Positions 29,802-38,978 of a stretch of 64,000 bases of DNA are shown here, in pieces; position 1 is the stretch's first letter; each line of letters opens with the position of its first letter. This DNA is from Thermoplasmatales archaeon E-plasma (GTDB lineage: Archaea > Thermoplasmatota > Thermoplasmata > Thermoplasmatales > Thermoplasmataceae). The stretch spans positions 186,001 through 250,000 of the forward strand of contig KI542674.1 of assembly GCA_000496135.1 (NCBI GenBank). Direction: 5' to 3'. Made by a program: the position numbers and the translations under genes. The notes beneath the pieces are model-generated. The model made no database searches and had not been told where the DNA came from. It saw nothing but the letters and a program-made list of their open reading frames with translations.

Positions 29802-30401
29802 CTATTTATAAGCGCGAATAAAAATACAATCGATCATGGCTCTATCTTTTGTGTGATGCGGATATGTGCGATTGATTCCAATTTTTATTTTTTCCCAAGT
29901 AAGTTCTGACATACCTCTTTCACTGTATTTGTTTAATACAAATTCCTTGGTTTTATAGTTATGGATCGCATAAACTTTCCTTGAAATACTGCAGGCTTTT
30001 TCTATAAATGGCAAATCGCTATGTGTTTTGACGGAACCGAATGGAGGATTCATTATACAGGTGTCATATTGCCCTGTTGTATCATTAACATCACATTTGA
30101 GAAAATTTATGTTTAAACCAAGTTTTTTTGAATTTTCCAAAGAAATATCGATTTGCTTTTGATCAATGTCGATTGCCGTTACCTCACTGGCCCCCAAAAG
30201 TTTTGCACCAATTGCAAAAATGCCATTGCCTGTTCCCATATCTATAATTGATTTGCCCTCAATGTTACCATCCAGAAAAGCTATATTAAGGATGTAAGAG
30301 GCGGTTTTCCCATCAGTTTGGTATTGCTCCAGATAATTTGATAAACTTTGGCTTACAGCCAATTTTTGCAATGTTAACTCGAGTGTTTTTTTGAAACTCA
30401 C
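29802..30401 (-). CDS. METTL5-type RNA N6-adenine methyltransferase
   Basis: A 199-residue SAM enzyme with IIDMGTGNGIFAIGAKLLGA, AIDIDQKQI and the catalytic NPPFG motif for amino-group methylation. The N-terminal helix layout (LQKLAVSQSLSNYLEQYQTDG) is that of the METTL5 family, whose eukaryotic member makes m6A in 18S rRNA. The start is a GTG that overlaps the stop of the 110-residue gene (GTGA), so the pair is translationally coupled. The RNA target in this organism is inferred from the family only. Confidence 0.85.
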   Translation of the reverse strand: MSFKKTLELTLQKLAVSQSLSNYLEQYQTDGKTASYILNIAFLDGNIEGKSIIDMGTGNGIFAIGAKLLGASEVTAIDIDQKQIDISLENSKKLGLNINFLKCDVNDTTGQYDTCIMNPPFGSVKTHSDLPFIEKACSISRKVYAIHNYKTKEFVLNKYSERGMSELTWEKIKIGINRTYPHHTKDRAMIDCIFIRAYK

Positions 30402-30715
30402 TGCTCAACAGTATTGTTGCTGATTATAAGATTTATCACATCTTTGGCCATTTTAGCTGATGAATCCACATCTATGCCCCTTTGCATAAACAGCTTTTCG
30501 ATTTTCTTTATGGCCCTCTGCTTCTTCCATGTTCCCCTTTCATGAGCAGCAAGTACTATATATTGGGCTATTTCTTTATCTACATTTATTCCAAATCGTT
30601 CCCTTATTTTTAACTGCCATACAGGAACAAGAACAGGCGGAATATCGCACAAGCTATTCCTTCTTCTTTCGGCTATAATTTTATTATAATCGGAATTTTT
30701 TTTAGGAATGGCCAT
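30398..30715 (-). CDS. Hypothetical basic protein, 105-110 aa
   Basis: A basic helical protein that I do not recognise. With ATG 30715 it starts MAIPKKNSDYNKIIAERRRN; a start at 30730 adds five residues. It has no cysteine cluster. The middle has the motif IPPVLVPVWQLKIRERFGI and a Lys/Arg-rich helix (GTWKKQRAIKKIEKLFMQRG). The GTGA overlap with the METTL5-type gene suggests a role in RNA or rRNA modification, perhaps as a partner. It diverges from the DUF2079 gene. Confidence 0.6.
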   Translation of the reverse strand: MAIPKKNSDYNKIIAERRRNSLCDIPPVLVPVWQLKIRERFGINVDKEIAQYIVLAAHERGTWKKQRAIKKIEKLFMQRGIDVDSSAKMAKDVINLIISNNTVEQ

Positions 30716-30795
30716 GCTATTTGATAGCACTATTGTTTTTAAATGTTACCATTGACGATATAGTTTTAATAACCCCTTCAATTTCTTGGATTGAG

Positions 30796-32544
30796 ATGGC
30801 TCCCAAATTTTTAATAGGCAGAAAAAGTAGTGCCAGCTTTCTGAATGGCGCTTTACTTATTTATCTAATCACTGGTGTTCTTATTATACTCACTATATTT
30901 TTTTCCTATCTTCGCTACCTTGATTTTTTTAGCGAGAACTGGGACTTAGGCATCAATATGCAGCAATTATGGACAACGACGCATGGATCGTTTTTATATG
31001 ATTCGGGAGATTATGAATATTATGGCGTTCTTTCCCATCTTGAAGTTCATTCGTCTTTTATTGCTTATCCAGTATCTTTTATCTATTTACTATTTCCTAG
31101 TTCTTTGACAATGTTCTCAATTCAATCTGTCATGGTTTTTACATCAGTACCGATTCTATATTTTTTAAGCCTCGAAATAACAAATAATAGAAAAATTTCC
31201 ACAGTTGCTTCTCTATTGTATGCATTTAATGCGACGCTGATAACATCTGTGCTCTATGATTACCACTGGCTAAGTTTCATGCCGCTATATACATTTTCAT
31301 TCTTGTACCTTCTTTTGAAGAAGAAGTTTATGTTATCATCAATTGTAATAGTAATAGGCTGTTTGACAGAAGAGGCATTTACTTTCATTTCCATCAGTGT
31401 ACTTCTATTTTTGTTTATGAACGATATAAAACTGTCACTTGAAAACATTATTAATCAGATAAAGAAAGAATGGAAGCTCGTTGCACTTGGTATTTTTGCA
31501 ATTGCTGTATATGCTTTCCTAATCGTGATTCAACATTACCTGATTCCGGTTTATTTGAATAATGAATCAGGTATATCTCTCCTCATAAAAACAACCTCAC
31601 AACCAATTTTACCAACAGCAAAAGCACTTTACAAACTTCCTGAAACTTTGGAATATTGGGGACTCACTTTTGCCATGTTATGCTTTATTCCATTTTTTTA
31701 TAGGAAATCGGCGTATATAATATTAATATGGTTAGTGGAAACTATTCTGTTTGTTCCACATTATGCCACTGTTGGAACCCAATATTCCCTCGTTACTCTG
31801 AGCCTATTGGGACCTACGATCCCATACGGATTACTGACAATCAAGAATGGATTTGTCAATTCAAAGGGGTTGAAAAAAATAATGTTCCTTCCATTAATTC
31901 CATTGGATTTCCTCATAGCTATTTCAATCAATAATTTCAGCATTGTATTCCTTTCTCTTCAAATCTTTGTTATTGCAATAGTATTCTCCTTTGTGGTCGA
32001 CATTTTGCTTTATCTGCTATTGATCAAGAAGAAACGTGATTCCATAATAAAGTATTTTAGAGAGCATCGTGGTTTCACATATGCACTGTTTTTAATTCTC
32101 ATAGTTTCTATGAACTTAATGGTATCACCATTAAACCCGCAAAATGATCATAATGCACATTTGCTGGGGGGAGGATATAGGTTCCAGTATTGCATAAATC
32201 CGGAATCTAATTACATGGGTTATATTCAGAAAGAGGTTGGGGATCATTCTACTATAATTGCCTCTAACAACCTGTTTCCATACGTGGCAAACAATAGATT
32301 TGCCTATTCTTTGGCGAATTCTTCAAATTACAAAATATTGAAATTTCCATATAACAATACGAATCTACCGCAATTCATTCTTCTCTCCTCTTCGCAGGAG
32401 ATGTTCCTGTTCAGCTGGATCCGGCAAGATTTGAATAATTCGGTCTATGGCATAGCTAAAGAGATAATTTATGCCGGATACCCGGGAAATATAACCCTTT
32501 GGAAGCTTAATTACACTGGAAGCGCGACTTATTATTATGCATGA
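30796..32544 (+). CDS. DUF2079 polytopic membrane protein
   Basis: A protein of about 582 aa with twelve or so membrane helices. The N-terminal region ENWDLGINMQQLWTTTHGSF and the HLEVHSSFIAYPVSFIY segment are the DUF2079 hallmark, a family distantly like GT-C glycosyltransferases. After the last helix an ~150-residue domain (from about NPQNDHNAHLLGG) faces outward. The start ATG 30796 (MAPKFLIGRKSS) is preferred, because the upstream codons look non-coding. A glycosyltransferase gene follows on the same strand, so a role in surface glycans is plausible. Confidence 0.8.
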   Translation: MAPKFLIGRKSSASFLNGALLIYLITGVLIILTIFFSYLRYLDFFSENWDLGINMQQLWTTTHGSFLYDSGDYEYYGVLSHLEVHSSFIAYPVSFIYLLFPSSLTMFSIQSVMVFTSVPILYFLSLEITNNRKISTVASLLYAFNATLITSVLYDYHWLSFMPLYTFSFLYLLLKKKFMLSSIVIVIGCLTEEAFTFISISVLLFLFMNDIKLSLENIINQIKKEWKLVALGIFAIAVYAFLIVIQHYLIPVYLNNESGISLLIKTTSQPILPTAKALYKLPETLEYWGLTFAMLCFIPFFYRKSAYIILIWLVETILFVPHYATVGTQYSLVTLSLLGPTIPYGLLTIKNGFVNSKGLKKIMFLPLIPLDFLIAISINNFSIVFLSLQIFVIAIVFSFVVDILLYLLLIKKKRDSIIKYFREHRGFTYALFLILIVSMNLMVSPLNPQNDHNAHLLGGGYRFQYCINPESNYMGYIQKEVGDHSTIIASNNLFPYVANNRFAYSLANSSNYKILKFPYNNTNLPQFILLSSSQEMFLFSWIRQDLNNSVYGIAKEIIYAGYPGNITLWKLNYTGSATYYYA

Positions 32545-32688
32545 GTATAACTTAATGTAAAATATCAGTTATAAAATAAAGCTGGTTCTTTCACACCTGA
32601 TTAAAGAACTCGATTTGAATTCATATTGTAAAAAGATCTCACTGATAATCCAGTTACTTTTTTAAGGTGTTTGCATATCTAATCAAAA

Positions 32689-33847
32689 ATGGAAGGTAAA
32701 AAAATAAAATTAGCCATTGTTATTCCATCCTCAATTGAGATGGGAGGTGGCGTTGAAAGGTGGGTAGTAAACATTCTTGGTGCTATAAATAAGAATGCCT
32801 TTGACGTTACTTTATATGATACTGATTTTTTAGATATGAAGAGATTTGATGATGAATTTATTAATAAAAAACTTCAGGGTATAAGGAGAATTAAATTCAG
32901 GTCTCCGGATTCGAATTTCAGATTTATGCGGCAAACAGTTTTATTTTCAATAGTCCTGGATTTTCTCATGCCGTTGATTCTCGCAATAAGTAGAACTAGC
33001 CGGCGCGAATTGAACACTGTCAGAGATCAATACGACCTGGTTTATCTTGCAAGGAACTCCTATTGGAGGTTATTTGATGGAAAAACAGGTTTACTTGTGG
33101 GAAGTTCCCATGCCATTTTTTCCTCAGATTCCAAAAAGAATTTACTGTTTTCTAGATTGGTTGCTGCTGGATTTTTCCTGAGGAAAATAAAAGTATTGCA
33201 TATTTATCAGGGCAGGGATAGAGTCACAGAAATTCTGAAAAGAACAAAGGACCTGTTTGAACTACCAAACCCGGTTTCCATAACTGTTAATATTCATCAT
33301 AATCAAGGCCCTGCTAAATTTCTTTTCGTGGGGAGGTTAGAGAATATAAGGGTATTGATCTTCTGTTAGAGGCATGGAAAAAAAGCAATGTGAATAACTC
33401 TACCTTACAATCATTGGTGCCGGCTCGATGAAAGAAGCTATAGAAAGCTCAATAAGTAACGGAAATAAGAACATAAAATTTTTAGGAATAGCTGATGAAA
33501 AAGAACTATTCGAGGAATATGAAAGATCCGATATTTTCCTTTATCCGACCAGATGGGACTCACTTCCAACTACCATTCTGGAGGCTTTGTGCTCTGGGTT
33601 ATATATTCTTACCAGTGAATCCCTAATGCCAAGTTTCAAAGAGGAATACAGCATGAAATACTTGGAATTTTTTAAAATTACTTCAGATGATATTTCTAAT
33701 AAAATAAAGCATGCTGCTGATAATATACAGAACTTAAGAAGAATTAGGAACGATATTTCGTCTTATTCAATGAACAAATATGGCATAGACAGTGTGGAAA
33801 AAAAATTTGAGAAAATATTAACAGATCTTGTTGAAAAATACAGTTAA
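32689..33847 (+). pseudogene. GT4-family glycosyltransferase with two single-base deletions
   Basis: A GT-B glycosyltransferase that opens with IKLAIVIPSSIEMGGGVERW and ends with the donor-site ERSDIFLYPTRWDSLPTTILEALCSG segment. The frame breaks at 33350-33352, where one extra G (AGGGGTATT) would restore FVGRLENIRGIDLLLEAW, and again at about 33405-33410, where one extra A gives STLTIIGAGSM. Both losses fall within 60 bases, while the rest is intact over about 387 residues. No signal peptide is seen; such enzymes act at the inner membrane face on lipid-linked sugars. Sequencing error and recent inactivation are both possible. Confidence 0.82.
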
Positions 33848-34003
33848 CATGTATACCAAACTAATCGAGATGAAAAGCTTAAAATTTTAGGAATATGCGG
33901 AATATTTTATTGGTGTCAACTGAAAATTGGTTACTAATGTTAATAAACGTGATTTTTTCTCAAAAAGAATAAATACCTTCCACCAATCTGCGTCTTGAAA
34001 CTG

Positions 34004-34231
34004 ATGAAAACATATCTAAAGGTAACATTTTCAAGCGAAGGCGCAAAACCCAGTGAGATCATTAACAGACTGAGATCGCTTGGATTTAAACCCCTCATAG
34101 GAGAACAGGACCTTATTTATGAATGGGGTGAAAATGCAACCACAGAAGATTCCATATGGTTCGCCGATAAAATTCAGGCCACTCTGGAGGGATTTAAGGT
34201 TCTCTTCCAAATAGAGACCCTTAATGATTAA
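34004..34231 (+). CDS. Hypothetical protein, 75 aa
   Basis: A small alpha/beta protein starting MKTYLKVTFSSEGAKPSEII. The ferredoxin-like pattern (strand, helix NRLRSLGFK, strand, acidic loop, helix IWFADKIQATLEGF, strand VLFQIE) recalls small ACT-like folds. I do not recognise a named family. The ATG 34004 follows an A/T-rich tract by about 30 bases; a TTG at 33995 is also in frame. It meets the RNase P gene tail to tail with a four-base overlap. Confidence 0.6.
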   Translation: MKTYLKVTFSSEGAKPSEIINRLRSLGFKPLIGEQDLIYEWGENATTEDSIWFADKIQATLEGFKVLFQIETLND

Positions 34232-34527
34232 TCCAATAAGATTCTCCTAATATCACCACAGGCGATACAGGAAATTTTTAAGGTCTTTGCCGTAATTCTG
34301 ATTCTACTGTTCCCTTTATAGAGGCGTTTGCAGTTTTTGCAGTATTGTATTTTAATTCTTCTCGGTATGGTTATATCTGATCTGAGCGCAATTTTCTCCA
34401 TTAAAATTAAATAACGCGTACTCAGCGATGAATTTAACATAGCAAAATCATTGCTCAACCTGAACATGTTATTTATCCTCAAATTCGCTATTTTATTTAT
34501 TTCAGATCTGTCCTTCAATAAACGCAA
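34228..34527 (-). CDS. rnp4: RNase P protein component 4 (Rpp21-like)
   Basis: A 99-residue zinc protein of archaeal RNase P, which trims tRNA 5' ends. After two helices (STRYLILMEKIALRSDITIPRRI) comes the ribbon YCKNCKRLYKGNSRIRI and CIACGDIRRILLD, matching Rpp21/Rpr2. It starts with TTG 34527 and diverges from the phosphatase gene across 30 bases. It pairs functionally with Rnp1-3 and the RNA, which I do not find here. Confidence 0.9.
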   Translation of the reverse strand: MRLLKDRSEINKIANLRINNMFRLSNDFAMLNSSLSTRYLILMEKIALRSDITIPRRIKIQYCKNCKRLYKGNSRIRITAKTLKISCIACGDIRRILLD

Positions 34528-34557
34528 AGAATTAAATCGTATATAAAATTTGAAGAT

Positions 34558-35226
34558 GTGATAAAGAGAATCATTCTGGATATAGATGGAACTATAACTG
34601 ATATGAAATTGCAGATTTCTCCTGATACTATTAAAGTGCTCAGGATTATTGAAGAAAAAGGGGTAAGAATAGATCTCTGCAGTGGAAATGTATTGCCAGT
34701 AATGATTGGAATAAGAAATATCATAGGTCTTAAGGGGTTTCTCGCAGCAGAAAATGGGGGCATTATCTTATCAGATAATGAGATAAGAAAGGATTTCAGT
34801 AAAGATGTTCCAATTGAGGTATTGAAGGCTATGAAAACAAAATTTCAGATAACGGAACCGCTGACAAATCGCTGGAGAGAGACCTCAACAGCTTTTTACT
34901 ATTCAGGAAATCCTGAATTGGTAAAAGATTATGCTAAGGAATTCGATGTGAGCATTCAAAACAGTAAATTTGCCTATCATATCCTTAACAAGGGTCAAAA
35001 TAAAGGTCACGCCGTGGACGTTTTTCTTAAATTATCCGAAATAAGGAAGGATGAAGTATTAGTATGCGGTGATTCTGAGAATGACATCTCCATGTATATG
35101 GAAGGCGTACACAAAGCAGCACTTTCAAATTCAGTTGACATATTAAAGGAGAAAGCTGAATTTGTCGCCAATAAGGATTATGGCGAGGGTGTGGTTGAGG
35201 TTTTAAACCATTTTGGACTTCTTTAA
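34558..35226 (+). CDS. Phosphoglycolate phosphatase, archaeal HAD type
   Basis: A 222-residue HAD phosphatase of the TA0175 group described in Thermoplasma. The nucleophile motif is LDIDGTITD, followed by LCSGNVLPV (motif II), ENGGII, and CGDSENDISMY (motif IV), with a cap domain in between. It removes phosphate from 2-phosphoglycolate. A GTG start directly before the first strand agrees with the family. The 3' end overlaps the end of pyrC convergently by about 24 bases. Confidence 0.9.
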   Translation: MIKRIILDIDGTITDMKLQISPDTIKVLRIIEEKGVRIDLCSGNVLPVMIGIRNIIGLKGFLAAENGGIILSDNEIRKDFSKDVPIEVLKAMKTKFQITEPLTNRWRETSTAFYYSGNPELVKDYAKEFDVSIQNSKFAYHILNKGQNKGHAVDVFLKLSEIRKDEVLVCGDSENDISMYMEGVHKAALSNSVDILKEKAEFVANKDYGEGVVEVLNHFGLL

Positions 35227-36484
35227 CGGCATGTATTTGCCAAAATGATCTTCAATCAATTCCCTTCCCTGCAGTGCGATCTCTCCCCCTAAAATTACAT
35301 CATTTGGGAAAATAGCTTCAAAGCCATGAAAGGGTGTAGCTGGATTTTTGGAATGAAGTCTTTCCTCACTTATTCTCTGCGTTGATGAGAAATCTACTGT
35401 GAAAAAATCTGCCTGATATCCCTTCTCTACCAATCCTTTCTTTATCCCAAAAAGTGAAGGCGGATTCTCTATGCAAGTTTTAGCAAAAATAGAAAGTGGG
35501 ACGATCTTTTTCCTAAGGAGTGCCAATATTAGTGGAACACGTGTCTCAACGCCAATCATACCAGATTTGGCATATCTTAATTCTCCCTTATCTTTTTCAG
35601 TATGAGGTGCATGATCGGATGAAAGAACATCGATCTTTCCGTCTAGATATGCCTGAAAATTCTTTTGTCTGATCTTCTCGTCTCTTATTGGAGGATTTAC
35701 CTTCCCCCAGGAATTTTCCATTTTTTCACATGACAAAAGCATATGCTGTGGAAGCATCTCGCTCTTAAATGTTGGATTTTGTATCGATTCCACATTGTTA
35801 AAATTACTCAAATGGGCCACAATTTTTCTGGATATCCTGAATTTGTTAAGTTTGTCCAGAGCTATTCTTTCACATTCTGTATTTCTCGAGAGGCTATGAT
35901 CACACATGGTATTAACAGTCACGGTGCTCTTCCTTAAACACTCGCCGGATTCTCCATGGAATACCACATTTTTCCCAATATTATCCAGCCAACGCCTGGT
36001 TAGTTTCATCTATGTCCTCTACTCCTTTGGCATTGGTACTCTCCCCCATATATATTTTTATTCCAGCAGATTCTTCATGGATGATATTTGCATTCACTCC
36101 GTTGAACATGGTATATAATCCATAATCACAGAATGATCGTCCTCTCAATGAATTTCTCTTATTCTCATAAACCTCATAGTCAACAACAGGAACCGTATTA
36201 TTAGGCATATCGAAAACCGTTGTTGTTCCCCCGAAGATAGCCGACATGCTTCCCGTTGAAAAATCCTCTTTTTCTGTTTCACCTGGGTCCCTGAAATGTA
36301 CATGTATATCTGTAGAAGCCGAAAACACTGCGTTTTCCAGTTCCACTACTCTCGTGTTGTTTCTGAATTTTGAAATTTCGCAAATCTTTCCGTTGTTAAC
36401 CCCAATATAAAGATCGTCAAAAATACCATTCCTGTAAAATTTCCCATGAAAATAAAGTTCTGAATCACCATTTCCAGCCGTCAT
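35203..36484 (-). pseudogene. pyrC: Dihydroorotase PyrC with one frameshift
   Basis: A zinc amidohydrolase that closes the dihydroorotate ring. The N-terminal part (167 codons) has the metal motif STDIHVHFRDPGETEKEDF and GGTTTVFDMPNNT. The C-terminal part (about 265 codons) has VVFHGESGECL and LSSDHAPHTEKDKG. They lie in different frames; dropping one G in TTGGCTGG (plus strand about 35985-35992) joins them as NQALLDNIGKNVVFHG, about 427 residues. The start overlaps the queE stop (ATGA). The gene is the fourth in a pyrimidine operon and its motifs are all intact, so the break is probably a sequence error. Confidence 0.85.
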
Positions 36485-37110
36485 ACACCCCTCCTAGTTC
36501 CCCATAATATTTTATGAAGTTGTGGCAGAACCCTGACGTTCAGTTTGTCTTCTAAAACTTTTTCAACAAGCCATTTTAATTCTGTTCCCCAAGATGGTTG
36601 CAATAGAATTTCTACCTTGCTTTCCCATTGTTTTATAAACGATAAGGCGTAATTATAATCTGTTTCATCACTTATTACGAATTTTACGTAATCATTCTCC
36701 CTTAGCAACGTTAGATTTTCCTTATAAAGAGATCCCTGTTCTCCAGAGGATGGCGTCTTGATATCCATATCTATATAAGTGCCTTTTATCTGAACAACCT
36801 TTGCAAGATTAAGGGAACCACCTGTTTCCAGAAGCACATTTTTTCCAATTGATGTACACTCTTCCATAAATTCTATTGCTTCCCGCTGAAGCATTGGTTC
36901 TCCTCCGGTAAAGCATATCCAATCTTCACTTATACTCTTAATATCTGAAATCAAATCAGAAAGTGGGACCTCTTCTCCACCAGAAAATGTATAAGTGGAA
37001 TCACACCATTTGCATCGAAGATTACAGCGGTTTGTTCTGATGAAATACATCGGTATGCCAATGTATTTTCCTTCCCCCTGGATACTGTGAAACCTTTCCG
37101 TTAAAAGCAC
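36481..37110 (-). CDS. queE: 7-carboxy-7-deazaguanine synthase-like radical SAM protein QueE
   Basis: A small radical SAM enzyme (209 aa) with the FHSIQGEGKYIGIPMYFIRT start and the cluster motif CNLRCKWCDS, then CFTGGEPMLQ and a DMDIKTPSSGE segment. QueE makes the 7-deazaguanine core used for archaeosine in tRNA. It stands between pyrK and pyrC, with a 22-base gap to the first and an ATGA overlap with the second, so it is a full member of the pyrimidine operon. Other QueE-like radical SAM functions cannot be ruled out. Confidence 0.88.
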   Translation of the reverse strand: MLLTERFHSIQGEGKYIGIPMYFIRTNRCNLRCKWCDSTYTFSGGEEVPLSDLISDIKSISEDWICFTGGEPMLQREAIEFMEECTSIGKNVLLETGGSLNLAKVVQIKGTYIDMDIKTPSSGEQGSLYKENLTLLRENDYVKFVISDETDYNYALSFIKQWESKVEILLQPSWGTELKWLVEKVLEDKLNVRVLPQLHKILWGTRRGV

Positions 37111-37132
37111 TTTATGAACCTCAATTTAATTC

Positions 37133-37879
37133 TTAAAACCATATCCGTTTTCCTGATTCTGCAAGCTTAGTTCTTCCAAATTCCTTCATAGTTAGCACGG
37201 TGCTGAGGTTGAATGTGGGACCGTCAGTGCATAACTGGAATCCATCTATGGAACATGAATCACAGATACCAATTCCACACTTCATATTCCTTTCGAGAGA
37301 TAGCTCCATGTTTATCTTCCGAACTGAGACGAAATCAACAATGGATTTAATCATCCTTTCCGGACCGCACACATATATCATTTCAAATGCTTCCAGTTCA
37401 ATTTCCCTCATTGCATCAACAATATTTCCCTTTATACCCTCTGATCCATCGTCTGTTGCTACTGTTATTCTATCTTTTGCAAAGAGCTCTTTAAACAGGA
37501 GTTCATCGCTTGATCTGGCTGCAACTACTCCGCTTGCATTTTTGTCAATAAGTGGTCTCAGAGAAGCCATTCCAGAACCTCCGCCAACAAGTAGCGTTTT
37601 GCCTTTCACCCTTGTAAAAGGCTTTCCATAAGGTCCTCTAAAGAATATTCTCTCACCTGGTTCTACTTTAGATAGAGCGTTGGAGGTATCTCCATATTTC
37701 TTCACAGTGAGGCATTTTTCTTTTCCAGTTAATGACAATGACATGGGTATCTCAGATATTCCCGGAACCCAAACCATAACAAATTGTCCTGGTTCTACCA
37801 TTGCATCCCAATGAAAATAAAGTGAATTTACGGTTGGAGTGTTAATTTCATTTCTCAAAATCCTAATGGAATTTATCAT
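37133..37879 (-). CDS. pyrK: Dihydroorotate dehydrogenase electron-transfer subunit PyrK
   Basis: FAD and [2Fe-2S] subunit (248 aa) that passes electrons from PyrD to NAD+. The FAD domain shows GQFVMVWVPG and FFRGPYGKPF, the NAD site LLVGGGSGMASLRPL, and the cluster CGIGICDSCSIDG followed by a fourth Cys in FQLCTDGP. The start overlaps the pyrD stop (ATGA), as expected for a stoichiometric complex. The pair defines a class 1B enzyme. Confidence 0.93.
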   Translation of the reverse strand: MINSIRILRNEINTPTVNSLYFHWDAMVEPGQFVMVWVPGISEIPMSLSLTGKEKCLTVKKYGDTSNALSKVEPGERIFFRGPYGKPFTRVKGKTLLVGGGSGMASLRPLIDKNASGVVAARSSDELLFKELFAKDRITVATDDGSEGIKGNIVDAMREIELEAFEMIYVCGPERMIKSIVDFVSVRKINMELSLERNMKCGIGICDSCSIDGFQLCTDGPTFNLSTVLTMKEFGRTKLAESGKRIWF

Positions 37880-38784
37880 TTTAAAGCAATCCCCCTGAAT
37901 TCTTCGATTTTTTCATATCCTTCTGAGCTCATAAATTCCACGAGTTCCATGGAAACTTTTGAGAAGACCGCTCTGCCGTACTTCCATAATGCGGTTCCAA
38001 TCTGAACTGCCGTTGCCCCAGCCATTATATATTCAACGGCATCCAAAGCTGATTCAATTCCCCCTACTCCAATAACTGGAATGTCCAGATTTGATTTTAC
38101 CTCATATACGCATCGGATACCAACCGGCTTGATGCTGGAACCAGAAAGACCTCCCACCTTATTCGATAAAACTGGTCTCCCTGAGTAAATATCAATTTTC
38201 ATCCCTCGCACGGTATTAATTAGAACAAGTGCATCTGAATCGGAAGCGGCAATAGCAATATCCAATAGATTGGTAACATTAGGACTCAGCTTTGCCCAAG
38301 CAGGTATGCTTATACTGCCTTTGACCCCTTTTACAATCTTCTTTACCAAAGTTGGGTCACCTCCTATCTCTGAACCAAAACCCTTTACATGTGGACAGGA
38401 TAGATTTAACTCTACTGCGGAAACTCCGTATTCCTGCATTTTCACTGCAAGATGGATGAATTCGTTCTCATCTTTTCCGAATATGCTACCTATGATCGGT
38501 TTCCCTGATTCTCTTGCAATCTTTATTTCTTCCCCAACGTCGTTAATACCCGGATTAGGGAGCCCAACCGCATTTATAAAAATCGGGTCGTCTGTGGCAA
38601 CAATAGGCGGTTTATATCCATTCCTCTCCTCCATTCCTATGGATTTAGTTACAACTGCTGCAGCTCCTTCTGATAAAATTCTTTTCATAGTGTGTCCATT
38701 TTCGTCAAGAATTCCGGAAGCAAGGATTAATGGATTTGATAAATGTATATTTCCTATTGATGTTGAAATATCTGAAATACTCAT
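37876..38784 (-). CDS. pyrD: Dihydroorotate dehydrogenase, class 1B catalytic subunit
   Basis: A flavin TIM-barrel of 302 aa that oxidises dihydroorotate to orotate. The characteristic segments are NPLILASGI, AVGLPNPGI, the catalytic Cys in ELNLSCPHVKG and the phosphate site GVGGIESALDAVEYIMAGATAVQIG. It is the first gene of pyrD-pyrK-queE-pyrC. A TATA-like AATATTTAC on the minus strand (38808-38818) is centred about 28 bases before the ATG, which suggests a leaderless operon mRNA. Confidence 0.95.
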   Translation of the reverse strand: MSISDISTSIGNIHLSNPLILASGILDENGHTMKRILSEGAAAVVTKSIGMEERNGYKPPIVATDDPIFINAVGLPNPGINDVGEEIKIARESGKPIIGSIFGKDENEFIHLAVKMQEYGVSAVELNLSCPHVKGFGSEIGGDPTLVKKIVKGVKGSISIPAWAKLSPNVTNLLDIAIAASDSDALVLINTVRGMKIDIYSGRPVLSNKVGGLSGSSIKPVGIRCVYEVKSNLDIPVIGVGGIESALDAVEYIMAGATAVQIGTALWKYGRAVFSKVSMELVEFMSSEGYEKIEEFRGIALK

Positions 38785-38978
38785 GCTCTTGCTAATTTTG
38801 AATTATTATGTAAATATTCCCCATGTATTATTACGAACAGCTATTGAGAATTTCTATCATATGTGCAATAAATTATACAATAACATTATTTGAATGACTT
38901 TCATTATTACATTTAACCTTATATTAGATTTTCTTCATAAATGTACTTAAATTAACATATTTCCTATCCAAAAAAAGG

